Below, one piece after another: positions 17,514 through 26,232 of a stretch of DNA of 64,000 nt. The notes beneath the pieces were generated by a model. The model was not told the DNA's origin, did not search any database, and was given only the letters and a program-made list of their open reading frames with translations. Each line of letters starts with the position of its first letter. The stretch's first letter is position 1. Source of the DNA: Pseudomonas bohemica (GTDB lineage: Bacteria > Pseudomonadota > Gammaproteobacteria > Pseudomonadales > Pseudomonadaceae); NCBI RefSeq assembly GCF_002934685.1, contig NZ_NKHL01000092.1, forward strand, positions 1-64,000. The letters run 5' to 3'. A program made the position numbers and the translations under genes.

Positions 17514-17756
17514 ATGCCGGTCAAGCACGATTTGTACGCGGATTTGGGTATCACCAAAGATGATCTGGGCAAGCATCGCAGCAAGGATGCCAAGCTCAAT
17601 CAATTGGTGGATGACTACGAAGCGGTCGATGCCGATATTGTCAAGGCGGAGGCGGGATCAGCGGGCGACGTCTCGGATGATCAACTGAAGAAACTCAAGG
17701 AGAAGCGGCTGCTGGCCAAAGATAAAATCGTGCGGCAGCTGAGCGCCGCCAGCTGA
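17514..17756 (+). CDS. YdcH/DUF465 family small protein
   Basis: 80 residues from the ATG at 17514, preceded by GAGGAG. It is highly charged and helical: DLGITKDDLGKHRSKDAKL, then the family-typical LKKLKEKRLLAKDKIVRQL, likely a two-helix hairpin. DUF465 proteins are widespread and their role is not firmly known. The upstream in-frame codons do not fit the family. A rho-independent terminator follows immediately. Confidence 0.85.
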   Translation: MPVKHDLYADLGITKDDLGKHRSKDAKLNQLVDDYEAVDADIVKAEAGSAGDVSDDQLKKLKEKRLLAKDKIVRQLSAAS

Positions 17757-17780
17757 TTCTTTGTAGAAGCTGTAGGTCTC

Positions 17781-17819
17781 AACGGCGGATATTCCTCACG
17801 GGATACCCGCCGTTTTTTG
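17781..17819 (+). terminator. rho-independent terminator after the DUF465 gene
   Basis: AACGGCGG...CCGCCGTT stem with a T-run (TTTTTTG) directly after it. Confidence 0.85.
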
Positions 17820-17968
17820 TTTCTGCCACCAACGCCCGGGCGCCGCGACTCAACGTCTCGACGTGCGCAATAGAACGATAACGATAGTGGGTTTGGAGTT
17901 AACAAGACGCTGATGCGTTAGTTGGAATGCATGGAAACGGGGAGGGTTGATGGATCCAAATTCAATAC

Positions 17969-17998
17969 AAAAAAAACGGCGTCGGGGTCTACGCCGTT
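17969..17998 (-). terminator. rho-independent terminator of the rsmE-like gene
   Basis: On the minus strand AACGGCGT (17998-17991) pairs with ACGCCGTT (17982-17975), loop of eight, followed by a run of eight Ts. Confidence 0.88.
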
Positions 17999-18058
17999 GA
18001 TTCCTGTCTGCCACCGGGAAGTAGCAGACCGACTTGCTAAGAAGATGAACCGGTTGGC

Positions 18059-18247
18059 TCACTGCGGCTCTTGATTCGGCGCAATCTCGGCTTGAATACG
18101 TTTGTAGATTTCTTCACGGTGTACTGAAACGTTTTTCGGCGCGTTGATGCCGAGCCTGACTTGAAGGCCCTGTACGCCCAGAATGGTGACGGTGATTTCA
18201 TCACCAATGTTTATGCTTTCGCCGACTTTGCGGGTGAGTATCAACAT
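18059..18247 (-). CDS. rsmE: CsrA/RsmA-family RNA-binding regulator, RsmE-like
   Basis: 62 residues: [20 protein letters not shown] at the start, [10 protein letters not shown] at the end, with the RNA-contacting Arg44-type residue in this last motif. The start with '[10 protein letters not shown]' resembles RsmE/CsrA rather than RsmA (RRCAESLIIGD). CsrA proteins bind GGA in mRNA leaders and repress translation. I chose the ATG at 18247, which has an AAGGAAAAG ribosome-binding site; longer in-frame starts would add non-family sequence. The Shine-Dalgarno itself lies within a TCAAGGAAAA motif like the RsmE-binding consensus, suggesting autoregulation. The RsmE versus RsmI/RsmA assignment is less sure than the family. 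Confidence 0.9.
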   Translation of the reverse strand: MLILTRKVGESINIGDEITVTILGVQGLQVRLGINAPKNVSVHREEIYKRIQAEIAPNQEPQ

Positions 18248-18251
18248 AATC

Positions 18252-18261
18252 TTTTCCTTGA
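18252..18261 (-). promoter_or_regulatory. putative self-binding site of the RsmE-like protein at its own ribosome-binding site
   Basis: The minus-strand sequence TCAAGGAAAA overlaps the Shine-Dalgarno four bases before the start codon. It matches the (A/U)CANGGANG(U/A) consensus for RsmA/RsmE binding at all but one defined position. Autorepression is known for the family; here it is an inference. Confidence 0.5.
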
Positions 18262-18719
18262 TGGCCTCTTGAAGCGCCTCTACCAGGAGGCTGGCGTTAG
18301 CCTTTGGGTGATGGTGATTGCCGAGTGCATCCAAATGCGTTCATCAATATGACGCCGTTGGCACGATTTTAATTCCCCAGGTTCATCTTCTTGTCATTGG
18401 CATGGGTGCTCCTGAGGCCAAACGGCACGCGAATTTTGCCTGCTTTTGGCGGTAAGTCCTCGAAAGGATTGGCTATGACCCTGATAGCCAGATTCGGGGC
18501 GGCGCCTATTGCACACTCCTTTCGCATTTAATGCAAAGAACTCGTGCCGGGCGGTGATGAAATTTTCATTAGTCGGCCTGTACGTGATCTCCTGGAACAT
18601 TGTAGGAGACATCCGAATTGTGTGACGGCAAAGTTCTAAAGCTGGGGAGAAATAGCGACAGGCTAATCGTTTGCGGGTATCGGGGGGGTACTCGGCGGCT
18701 GCGCCAACCTCAGAAACGA
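18262..18719. other. gene-free stretch between rsmE-like and gntP genes
   Basis: Presumably holds the rsmE promoter. A perfect inverted repeat TGGCTAT-N7-ATAGCCA is at 18470-18490. A 72-codon minus-strand frame (18394-18612) lacks family resemblance and I do not call it. Confidence 0.4.
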
Positions 18720-18744
18720 CATGCCCACCGCGAGGGTGGGCATG
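18720..18744 (-). terminator. hairpin after the gluconate permease gene
   Basis: CATGCCCACC pairs perfectly with GGTGGGCATG around a five-base loop. Only a short T-rich stretch follows on the minus strand, so termination strength is uncertain. Confidence 0.6.
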
Positions 18745-18762
18745 GGTGCAGCGCTCAACGAA

Positions 18763-20115
18763 TCAGACCACCAGCGACAACAGCATGATCAGGATGATAC
18801 CGACCACGGACAGGATGGTTTCCATCACGGTCCAGGTTTTCAGGGTTTCGGCCACAGTCATGTTGAAATACTGTTTGACCAGCCAGAATCCGGCGTCGTT
18901 CACGTGGGACAGGATCAACGATCCTGCGCCGGTGGCCAGCACCAGCAGCTCGCGGTTGACGCCCGGCACCAGCGCCACGACTGGCGCGACGATACCGGCA
19001 CCGGTGATGGTTGCTACGGTCGCGGAACCGGTGGCGACACGAATCACCCCGGCTACCAGCCAGGCTAGAAGGATAGGCGAGATCTGCGCCTGCACGGCCA
19101 TGTGACCGATCAGGTTGCCGACACCGCTGTCCACCAGCATTTGTTTGAAGCCGCCGCCAGCACCGACGATCAGTATGATGGCGGCTACCGGCGCCAGGCT
19201 CTGGTCGAGCAGCTTGATGATCTGCTCACGACCGAAGCCGCGGGCCGAACCGAAGGTGTAGAACGCCAGCAGCAAGGCAAAGAGCAGGGCAGCGATTGGG
19301 TGCCCGATGAAGTCCATCCATATGCGGAAGATATGGCCGGTCGGCAGCGCCACGTCGGCGAACGTCTTGAGCAGCATGAGGAAGACCGGCAGCAGGATAG
19401 TGACCAGCGTGATACCGAAGCTTGGCAGGTTCTCGTTGGTCGATTCCTTGGCAATCTGGTCCATTAGCTCTTTGGACGGATTACCGGGGATACGCTTGGA
19501 GATCCAGTTGCCGTAGATGGGGCCGGCGATGATCGCGGTAGGAAGGGCAACGATCAGACCGTAGAAAATGGTCTTGCCGATATCAGCGTTGAAGATGCCG
19601 ATGGCCAGCAATGGGCCCGGGTGCGGCGGAACAAGGCCGTGCACCGCCGACAGTCCAGCCAGCAGCGGGATACCGATCTTGACGATGGACACACCGCTGC
19701 GTCGGGCAACGATGAATACCAGCGGGATCAGCAGCACGAAGCCGATTTCGAAGAACAGCGGGATGCCGACCAGGAATGCGGAAAACATCATCGCCCAGTG
19801 CACGCGATCCTTGCCAAAGCGGCGGATGAGTGTCTGGGCGATCTGGTCGGCGCCACCGGAGTCGGCCATCAGCTTGCCGAGCATGGTGCCAAGGCCAAGG
19901 ATGATACCGACGAAGCCCAGTACGCCGCCGAAACCGTCCTGGAACGATTTCATAACCTTGTCGACCGGCATGCCGGAGGTCAACCCGAGAAAACCCGAAG
20001 CAATGGTCAGTGCAATAAAAGGATGGACTTTGAACTTGGTGATCAGCAGCACAAGGCCAATGATCGTTACCAACGCATCGACGATTAGATACGTGTCTTG
20101 AGTCATACCGAACAT
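18763..20115 (-). CDS. gntP: gluconate:H+ symporter, GntP family
   Basis: 450 residues, about a dozen hydrophobic helices, the normal GntP size. Typical motifs are GSVKx-like KFKVHPFIALTIAS, LGTMLGKLMADSGGA and VPPHPGPLLAIGIFNAD. Gluconate is the likely substrate because the kinase gene lies 115 bases upstream on the same strand and both carry GntR operator palindromes. A second GntP-family gene at 38545 is in a D-amino-acid context. The A/C-rich leader just before the start may be a Crc/Hfq target, although the AANAANAA match is imperfect. Confidence 0.93.
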   Translation of the reverse strand: MFGMTQDTYLIVDALVTIIGLVLLITKFKVHPFIALTIASGFLGLTSGMPVDKVMKSFQDGFGGVLGFVGIILGLGTMLGKLMADSGGADQIAQTLIRRFGKDRVHWAMMFSAFLVGIPLFFEIGFVLLIPLVFIVARRSGVSIVKIGIPLLAGLSAVHGLVPPHPGPLLAIGIFNADIGKTIFYGLIVALPTAIIAGPIYGNWISKRIPGNPSKELMDQIAKESTNENLPSFGITLVTILLPVFLMLLKTFADVALPTGHIFRIWMDFIGHPIAALLFALLLAFYTFGSARGFGREQIIKLLDQSLAPVAAIILIVGAGGGFKQMLVDSGVGNLIGHMAVQAQISPILLAWLVAGVIRVATGSATVATITGAGIVAPVVALVPGVNRELLVLATGAGSLILSHVNDAGFWLVKQYFNMTVAETLKTWTVMETILSVVGIILIMLLSLVV

Positions 20116-20191
20116 GGGGTGTCTCTCCGTTGTATTTTGTTTTTTTGGAGCTACTGCTCAGCGCCGTGGTTCACTGCCGTGTGTACAAAAG

Positions 20192-20207
20192 AAGACAGCG
20201 CTATCTT
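20192..20207. promoter_or_regulatory. GntR operator upstream of gntP
   Basis: AAGACAGCGCTATCTT, 14 of 16 bases palindromic. It is 77 bases upstream of the gntP start and differs by a single base from the perfect palindrome before gntK. Confidence 0.78.
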
Positions 20208-20230
20208 TGTTGCTCACGCCGAATCTTCAA

Positions 20231-20785
20231 TCAGGAGCCGGTGAGAGCGGTGGCAGATGGGGTTTGCGATGCGATCCACCAGTTGGCCGCTTCGGCACCA
20301 ATGGTCTCGATCGACTTGGCGGCGTCGACCACTAACGTACGGTCTTCACCATACGGCGGTTCGAGGGTCGCGAACTGGCTGTCGACCAGACTGGCCGGCA
20401 TGAAATGCCCTGGACGGTGTGCGCAACGTTCGCTCGCCAACTCCTTGGTCAATTCCAGAAACACGAAGCCCAGGCCCGGAACGGCTGCGCGCAGACGATC
20501 GCGGTAGATGCGCTTGAGGGCAGAGCAGGTCAGAACCGGTTTTTCGCCGTTGCTCACGGCTTTGGCAACTTCTTCACCCAGGCGGGTCAGCCAGCCGGCA
20601 CGGTCTTCGTCATTGAGGGGATGGCCAGCGCTCATCTTTTCGATGTTGGCTTGCGGGTGAAAGGCGTCGCCTTCGATCAGACGTCCACCGCTGTTCTTGG
20701 CAATTTCAGCGCCGACAGCGCTTTTGCCGCAGCCGGAAACACCCATCACCACGAGGGCGGATATAGCATTTGGAGCAGTAGTCAT
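20231..20785 (-). CDS. gntK: gluconokinase
   Basis: 184 residues from the ATG at 20785 (MTTAPNAISALVVMG). The P-loop is GVSGCGKSAVG, followed by the family signature EGDAFHPQANIEKMSAGHPL and then SCSALKRIYRDRLR. It phosphorylates gluconate to 6-phosphogluconate, feeding the Entner-Doudoroff pathway. The longer in-frame start at 20842 would include the operator palindrome, so I reject it. It is upstream of gntP on the same strand with its own operator between them. Confidence 0.92.
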   Translation of the reverse strand: MTTAPNAISALVVMGVSGCGKSAVGAEIAKNSGGRLIEGDAFHPQANIEKMSAGHPLNDEDRAGWLTRLGEEVAKAVSNGEKPVLTCSALKRIYRDRLRAAVPGLGFVFLELTKELASERCAHRPGHFMPASLVDSQFATLEPPYGEDRTLVVDAAKSIETIGAEAANWWIASQTPSATALTGS

Positions 20786-20800
20786 AAAAACCTCGTCCCG

Positions 20801-20816
20801 AAGACAGCGCTGTCTT
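20801..20816. promoter_or_regulatory. GntR operator upstream of gntK
   Basis: AAGACAGCGCTGTCTT is a perfect 16-bp palindrome 15 bases before the gntK start codon. It shares the GCGC core with sites at 20192-20207 and 20944-20959. Confidence 0.82.
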
Positions 20817-20943
20817 TGCCAGATGGTGTGCAAGTCCGGCAAGACTGTTTCCGGGTGTAGTCATTGTTATGGGTATCTCGCTGATCCATGAGATGCATAG
20901 TCTTCACTCGTCGATACGATCGAAGAAAGTTGCGGGCCTCCGT

Positions 20944-20959
20944 GAGATAGCGCTACCTT
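20944..20959. promoter_or_regulatory. GntR operator upstream of gntR (autoregulation)
   Basis: GAGATAGCGCTACCTT, an imperfect palindrome sharing the AGCGCT core, 59 bases before the gntR start. Confidence 0.65.
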
Positions 20960-21018
20960 AGAGCCCATCCGACACAATCGCAACCCCTTCGGCTTTACTT
21001 CCAATCAGTTGGCAACGC

Positions 21019-22035
21019 ATGACACGCATTGGTTCCCGCTCCACCGGTCGTCCCACTCTCAACGAAGTCGCAAAACTGGCTGCCGTTTCGCCCATAACTG
21101 CGTCACGGGCCCTGCGCGGTGTCGCTACAGTGGCGCCGGAACTGGTCGCGAAAGTGCGCGCTGCTGCGCAGAGTCTAGGCTATGTCGCCAACCCTGCCGC
21201 ACGGGCGCTGGCGTCCTCGCAAAGTCAGTCGGTGGTGGTGCTGGTGCCGTCGTTGTCCAACCAACTGTTCATCGAAACACTTGAGGCGATTCAGACCGTC
21301 TTGCGCCCTCGTGGCCTGGAAGTGGTGATCGGCAACTACCACTATTCGCCTGTGGAGGAAGAGAACCTGCTGCGCAGTCATCTGGCGAACCGTCCCCGAG
21401 GCATCATGCTGACTGGCTTCGATCGCAGTCAGGCGGCGCAACAGTTGTTGGCCGCCAGCGGCGTACCTTGCGTGCACATGATGGAGCTTGATCCTGCCCG
21501 TGCAGAGCCGTGCGTGGGGTTTTCCCAGCAGCAGGCCGGTGCAGAGGCGGCCCGGCATCTGTTGGGTCGAGGGCGTCGGCGTCTGGCCTATGTATCGGCG
21601 CAACTGGACCCGCGGGTGATCCAGCGCGGCACCGGTTTTCGCAGTGCGCTCGAAGAGCAAGGGCTGTACGACGAAACCTTGCAGATGGCCTCGCCACTGC
21701 CTTCATCGATCGGCCTGGGAGGGGAGTTGTTCGCTCGTCTTCTGGCTGAGCATCCGGACGTGGATGGAGTGTTTTTCTGCAACGACGATCTGGCTCAAGG
21801 CGCAGCTCTGGAAGCGCTGCGTCGCGGGATCAAGATCCCGGAGCAAGTGTCGCTGATCGGCTTCAATGACCTGCCGGGCTCGGCGCACATGGTCCCGCGC
21901 CTGACCTCGATCCGCACCCCCAGGGAACAGGTCGGCCAGCGCGCCGCGCAATTATTGCTCGGGCTGCTGGATGGCAATGTCCAGGAGGCTCAAGTCGATC
22001 TGGGGTTTGAGTTGGTGGTGCGGGAAAGTACCTGA
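21019..22035 (+). CDS. gntR: LacI-family gluconate repressor GntR
   Basis: 338 residues. An N-terminal helix-turn-helix (PTLNEVAKLAAVSPITASRAL, residues about 12-31) and hinge (NPAARALASSQ) precede a periplasmic-binding-protein-like sensor domain with the usual 'VFFCNDDLAQGA' and 'SLIGFNDLPGS' stretches. Divergent from gntK-gntP, with three related palindromes between and within these units. Known LacI-type GntR proteins of pseudomonads repress gluconate uptake and phosphorylation genes and release on gluconate or 6-phosphogluconate. Confidence 0.92.
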   Translation: MTRIGSRSTGRPTLNEVAKLAAVSPITASRALRGVATVAPELVAKVRAAAQSLGYVANPAARALASSQSQSVVVLVPSLSNQLFIETLEAIQTVLRPRGLEVVIGNYHYSPVEEENLLRSHLANRPRGIMLTGFDRSQAAQQLLAASGVPCVHMMELDPARAEPCVGFSQQQAGAEAARHLLGRGRRRLAYVSAQLDPRVIQRGTGFRSALEEQGLYDETLQMASPLPSSIGLGGELFARLLAEHPDVDGVFFCNDDLAQGAALEALRRGIKIPEQVSLIGFNDLPGSAHMVPRLTSIRTPREQVGQRAAQLLLGLLDGNVQEAQVDLGFELVVREST

Positions 22036-22069
22036 AGCGTTGGACGAATCTCTGCAGGATGCTGAGCAC

Positions 22070-22165
22070 TCTGTGGGAGCTTGTGGAGTTACGGCAGTGG
22101 CGAAGGCGGCCTGTCTGACACACCGCTTTCACCACTGTCGTAACCTCAAGAAGTTTTCACAGGTC
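22070..22165. repeat. REP-type inverted repeat
   Basis: Left arm TTACGGCAGTGGCGAAG, right arm CTTTCACCACTGTCGTAA, flanked by CTGTGGGAGCTTG and TTTTCACAG. Same family as 6885-6982. Lies between the convergent gntR and glcB genes. Confidence 0.75.
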
Positions 22166-22190
22166 TTGCAACGTTCCGCAGATAGCCTTA

Positions 22191-24368
22191 TCAGCTCTCT
22201 TTCTTGAACGCCAACCGGAACTGATGCAACAACGGCTCGGTATACCCGCTCGGCTGTTCGCGCCCTTTGAATACCAGTGCGCATGCCGCCTGGAACGCCA
22301 TCGACTTGTCGAAGTTCTCCGCCATCAGTCTGTAGGCGGAATCACCGGCATTCTGCTTGTCCACCACCTTGGCCATGCGCTTAAGGGTCTCCAACGCGTA
22401 GTGATCGTCGATCACTTTGTGGCGCAACCAGTTGGCAATATGCTGGCTGGATATGCGCAGGGTAGCGCGGTCTTCCATCAGGCCGACGTTGTGAAAGTCC
22501 GGTACTTTCGAACAGCCCACGCCTTGCTCGACCCAACGCACCACATAGCCCAGCAGGCCTTGAGCGTTGTTTTCGACTTCCTCGCGGATTTGGTCCTGAG
22601 TCCATTTCGGGTCGGTGGCCACAGGAATGCTCAGCAGATCCAGCAGGATTTCCTCGCTCACGCTGTCCAGATCGACCTTCTCCAGATCCTGCTGCACCGC
22701 CTTCACATCCACCTTGTGGTAGTGCAGCGCGTGCAACGTGGCGGCGGTCGGCGAGGGCACCCAGGCCGTGGTTGCGCCGGCTTTCGGGTGGGCGATTTTC
22801 TGCTCCAGCATGTCGGCCATCTGATCGGGCATCGCCCACATGCCCTTGCCGATCTGCGCCCGACCGCGCAGGCCGCACGCCAACCCTACCAGCACGTTGC
22901 TGCGCTCGTAGGCCTTGATCCACGGCGTGGCTTTCATGTCTCCCTTGCGCAGCATCGGGCCCGCCTCCATCGAGGTGTGCATCTCGTCGCCGGTGCGATC
23001 CAAAAAGCCGGTGTTGATGAATGCCACCCGTGCCGACGCCGCATTGATGCATGCCTTCAGATTGACACTGGTGCGCCGCTCTTCGTCCATGATCCCCATT
23101 TTCAGGGTATTGCGCGGGATCTTCAGAACGTCTTCGATGCGGCTGAACAACTGATCGGCGAACTTCACTTCCTCGGGGCCGTGCATCTTCGGTTTGACGA
23201 TGTACACGCTGCCAGCCCGCGAGTTGGTGCGATTGTGCAGGTCATGCAGGGCGATCAGGCTGGTGATCACGCCGTCGAGGATACCCTCGGGAATTTCCTT
23301 GTTGCCGTCATAAAGAATCGCCGGGTTGGTCATCAGGTGACCGACGTTGCGGATGAACAGTAACGAGCGACCGTGCAGCGTGATGCGGCTGCCGTCGGCG
23401 CCGGTGTATTCGCGGTCGGGATTGAGGCGGCGAGTCAGGGTCTTGCCGCCCTTGACCAGCTCTTCGGTCAGGTCGCCTTTCATCAGGCCCAGCCAGTTGC
23501 GGTAGATCACCAGCTTGTCGTCGGCGTCGACGGCAGCCACCGAGTCTTCGCAGTCGATGATGGTCGACAGCGCGGCTTCCAGCAGCAGGTCTTTGATACC
23601 CGCGGGGTCGGTACTGCCGATCGGGCTGGTGGGATCGATCTGGATTTCGATGTGCAGGCCGTGGTTCTTCAGCAGAATCGCCTTAGGTTGCAGCGCCTGG
23701 CCCTGATAACCGACATATTTTTCAGGTTGTGCCAGACGCGACTGGCTGCCGTCGGCGAGGGTCACCAGCAGTTCGCCGCTGTCCACGGCGTAGGCCTTGG
23801 CATCGACGTGGGAGCCGCTCGCCAGCGGCGCGGCTTCATCCAGCAGGGCGCGAGCGAACGCGATGACTTTGGCACCACGCAACGGGTTGTAACCGGCCTT
23901 GATCTCCGCGCCATTGGCGCTGGAAATCACGTCCGTACCGTACAGCGCGTCATACAGCGAACCCCAGCGGGCGTTGGCGGCATTCAATGCATAGCGAGCG
24001 TTGGCGGCAGGGACGACCAATTGCGGACCAGCCTGCTCGCTGACTTCGATATCGACCTTGCTGGTGGTTGCCTGAACCTCGCCTGGCACCTGTTGCAGGT
24101 AGCCGATGGAGTCCAGGAAAGCGATGTAGGCGGGCATGTCGGTGACCGGCCCAGGGTTGGATCTGTGCCACTTGTCGAGCTGAGTCTGCAGACGCTCGCG
24201 CTCGACCAGCAGATCAGCGTTGATCGGCGCCAGGTCGTGGACCAGCGAGTCGAAGTCAGCCCAGAAAACCTCCGGGCTCAGCCCTGTTCCGGGAAGCACG
24301 TCCTCGTCGACAAAGCGTTTCAGATTGGCTGCCACCTTGAGGTTATGGCAGGTGACGAATTCGGTCAT
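22191..24368 (-). CDS. glcB: malate synthase G
   Basis: 725 residues, the G isoform length. Conserved active-site stretches are [31 protein letters not shown] (catalytic Arg), [34 protein letters not shown] and [17 protein letters not shown] (catalytic Asp region). It condenses glyoxylate with acetyl-CoA to malate. Last gene of the glc cluster, separated from glcG by 186 bases that include a REP hairpin, so it may also have its own promoter. It consumes the glyoxylate made by GlcDEF. Confidence 0.96.
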   Translation of the reverse strand: MTEFVTCHNLKVAANLKRFVDEDVLPGTGLSPEVFWADFDSLVHDLAPINADLLVERERLQTQLDKWHRSNPGPVTDMPAYIAFLDSIGYLQQVPGEVQATTSKVDIEVSEQAGPQLVVPAANARYALNAANARWGSLYDALYGTDVISSANGAEIKAGYNPLRGAKVIAFARALLDEAAPLASGSHVDAKAYAVDSGELLVTLADGSQSRLAQPEKYVGYQGQALQPKAILLKNHGLHIEIQIDPTSPIGSTDPAGIKDLLLEAALSTIIDCEDSVAAVDADDKLVIYRNWLGLMKGDLTEELVKGGKTLTRRLNPDREYTGADGSRITLHGRSLLFIRNVGHLMTNPAILYDGNKEIPEGILDGVITSLIALHDLHNRTNSRAGSVYIVKPKMHGPEEVKFADQLFSRIEDVLKIPRNTLKMGIMDEERRTSVNLKACINAASARVAFINTGFLDRTGDEMHTSMEAGPMLRKGDMKATPWIKAYERSNVLVGLACGLRGRAQIGKGMWAMPDQMADMLEQKIAHPKAGATTAWVPSPTAATLHALHYHKVDVKAVQQDLEKVDLDSVSEEILLDLLSIPVATDPKWTQDQIREEVENNAQGLLGYVVRWVEQGVGCSKVPDFHNVGLMEDRATLRISSQHIANWLRHKVIDDHYALETLKRMAKVVDKQNAGDSAYRLMAENFDKSMAFQAACALVFKGREQPSGYTEPLLHQFRLAFKKES

Positions 24369-24443
24369 CTCGGCTCTCCATCATGAAATTTTATATGCAG
24401 CCCTGGGTGCTGGCGGGACGGGTATTTTTTGCATCTCGCTTAC

Positions 24444-24536
24444 CGTGCAGGAATGCGCTTGCCCGCGATGGCGATATCCCCGTGACATCTATGCTCACTG
24501 GCACGACGTCATGGCGGGCAAGCGTGCTCCTACAGA
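24444..24536. repeat. REP-type hairpin (GCTTGCCCGCGATGGCG family)
   Basis: GCGCTTGCCCGC...GCGGGCAAGCGTGCTCCTAC inverted repeat in the glcG-glcB gap. The same family as 36121-36212. Confidence 0.7.
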
Positions 24537-24554
24537 AGGTGGCGGCGTATACGC

Positions 24555-24962
24555 TTACCCCGCATTCACCGCTGCAAGCCCGGCCTTGGCCACCTGCGCG
24601 TCCTGGTCGGCCTTGACGCCGGACACGCCGACGGCGCCGATGGTCTCGCCATCCACGATCAGCGGCACGCCACCTTCCAGAGAGGTCAGCAAGGGTGCCG
24701 TGACGAATGCGGTGCGCCCGCCGTTGACCATTTCTTCGTAACCTTTGGATTCACGACGGCCCAGTGCCGAGGTACGGGCCTTTTCGATGGCGATATAGCC
24801 GCCAATCGGCGCGCAACCGTCCAGACGCTCGAAACCCAGCAGATGGCCGCCGTCATCGGTCACGGCAATGGACACCGCCCAGCCATTGGCCTGGGCCTCT
24901 TTACGGGCGGCGGCGAGGATCTGGGTCACTTCGGTCTGGGTCAGTACGGATTTGGTTTTCAT
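24555..24962 (-). CDS. glcG: GlcG/HbpS-like protein (DUF336)
   Basis: 135 residues from the ATG at 24962, with AGGAG upstream. Single GlcG/HbpS domain: AVTDDGGHLLGFERLDG, then GVPLIVDGETIGAVGVSG. The protein is regularly encoded in glycolate operons; its biochemical role is not settled (haem binding and flavin or degradation-product handling have been shown for relatives). It is 43 bases downstream of glcF. The longer in-frame start at 25076 would overlap glcF and is unlikely. Confidence 0.88.
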   Translation of the reverse strand: MKTKSVLTQTEVTQILAAARKEAQANGWAVSIAVTDDGGHLLGFERLDGCAPIGGYIAIEKARTSALGRRESKGYEEMVNGGRTAFVTAPLLTSLEGGVPLIVDGETIGAVGVSGVKADQDAQVAKAGLAAVNAG

Positions 24963-25005
24963 GCAGCTCTCCTGAGGATTGTCGTAAATGATCAAGACGC
25001 CCCAC

Positions 25006-26229
25006 TCAATTTGGATGCAAGGCGTCTTCAATGAGTTCGATCCAATGCTTGACGGGGGTACGTCCGGCGCTGGCAAGGTGGGTCTGACAACCGATGTTGG
25101 CGGTAGCGATGACTTCCGGTCTGCCGCTTTCCAGCGCGTTCATCTTGTTGTCGCGCAGCTGCCTGGACAGCTCCGGCTGGGTGATCGAGTACGTGCCGGC
25201 CGAGCCACAGCATAGGTGACTGTCGGGCACCGTGGTGAGATTGAAGCCCAATCGGGTCAACACCGACTCTACCGCGCCACCGAGTTTCTGCGCATGTTGC
25301 AGGGTGCAAGGGCAGTGAAAGGCGAGTTTGGCGCCGGTACAGGCGCCGAGTTTTTCCAACGGTTCGGCACGCAGGATCTCCACCAGATCCTTGGTCAATG
25401 CGCTGACCTTCGCGGCTTTTTCAGCGTAGGCCGGGTCATCGCGCAACATATGGCCGTAATCCTTGACGAAGGCCCCGCAACCGCTGGCGGTCTGCACGAT
25501 CGCTTCGGCACCGGCCTGAATACCGGGCCACCAGGCGTCGATGTTACGCCGGGCGCGTTCCAGGCCCTGTTCCTGAGCATTGAGGTGGTAGTCCACCGCG
25601 CCGCAGCAACCGGCCTGAGCGATGGATTTGACGCTGATGCCCAGCCGGTCCAGCACCCGCGCCGTCGCAGCATTGGTATTCGGCGACAGCCCGGGCTGCA
25701 CGCAACCTTCCAGAATCAGCACCTGACGCACATGTTGCTGGGTCGGACGTGGCTTGGGCGGGCGAATGTTGTCGGGCAGCTTGGATTTGAGACTGCCAGG
25801 CAGCAGTGGACGGAACGAATTGCCCATCTGCGTCAGCGTCTTGAACAGCCCGGCGTTGGGCACCACGGCGCGCAGGCTCTCGCGCAACAGGCGCTGACTC
25901 ATCGGCCGTGGCACAGCGGCATCGACCACGGCGCGGCCGATGTCCAGCAGGTTGTGATAGTTGACGCCCGAAGGGCAGGTGGTCTCGCAGTTGCGACAAG
26001 ACAGGCAACGGTCCAGATGCAGCTGGGTTTTCTCGGTGACTTCCTTGCCTTCGAGCACTTGCTTGATCAGATAGATGCGTCCGCGCGGGCCGTCCAGCTC
26101 GTCGCCCAGCAGTTGATAGGTCGGGCAGGTGGCGTTGCAGAAACCGCAGTGCACGCAGCTGCGCAGAATGCTTTCGGCTTCTTCGCCACGGGGCAGGCTT
26201 TTCGCATGTTCGCTCAGGGTGGTCTGCAT
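25006..26229 (-). CDS. glcF: glycolate oxidase iron-sulfur subunit
   Basis: 407 residues. Two N-terminal 4Fe-4S clusters are visible as CVHCGFCNATCPTY and CLSCRNCETTCPSG. Two CCG-domain motifs follow (AGCCGAVDYH and SHLCCGSAGTY). It carries electrons from the GlcD/GlcE flavoprotein towards the quinone pool at the membrane. It starts three bases after the glcE stop, so the two are coupled. Confidence 0.95.
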   Translation of the reverse strand: MQTTLSEHAKSLPRGEEAESILRSCVHCGFCNATCPTYQLLGDELDGPRGRIYLIKQVLEGKEVTEKTQLHLDRCLSCRNCETTCPSGVNYHNLLDIGRAVVDAAVPRPMSQRLLRESLRAVVPNAGLFKTLTQMGNSFRPLLPGSLKSKLPDNIRPPKPRPTQQHVRQVLILEGCVQPGLSPNTNAATARVLDRLGISVKSIAQAGCCGAVDYHLNAQEQGLERARRNIDAWWPGIQAGAEAIVQTASGCGAFVKDYGHMLRDDPAYAEKAAKVSALTKDLVEILRAEPLEKLGACTGAKLAFHCPCTLQHAQKLGGAVESVLTRLGFNLTTVPDSHLCCGSAGTYSITQPELSRQLRDNKMNALESGRPEVIATANIGCQTHLASAGRTPVKHWIELIEDALHPN

Positions 26230-26232
26230 GAT

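Noticed and set aside
18394..18612. 72-codon minus-strand frame upstream of the rsmE-like gene
   Set aside because: No family resemblance or good ribosome-binding site; it lies where the rsmE promoter should be.
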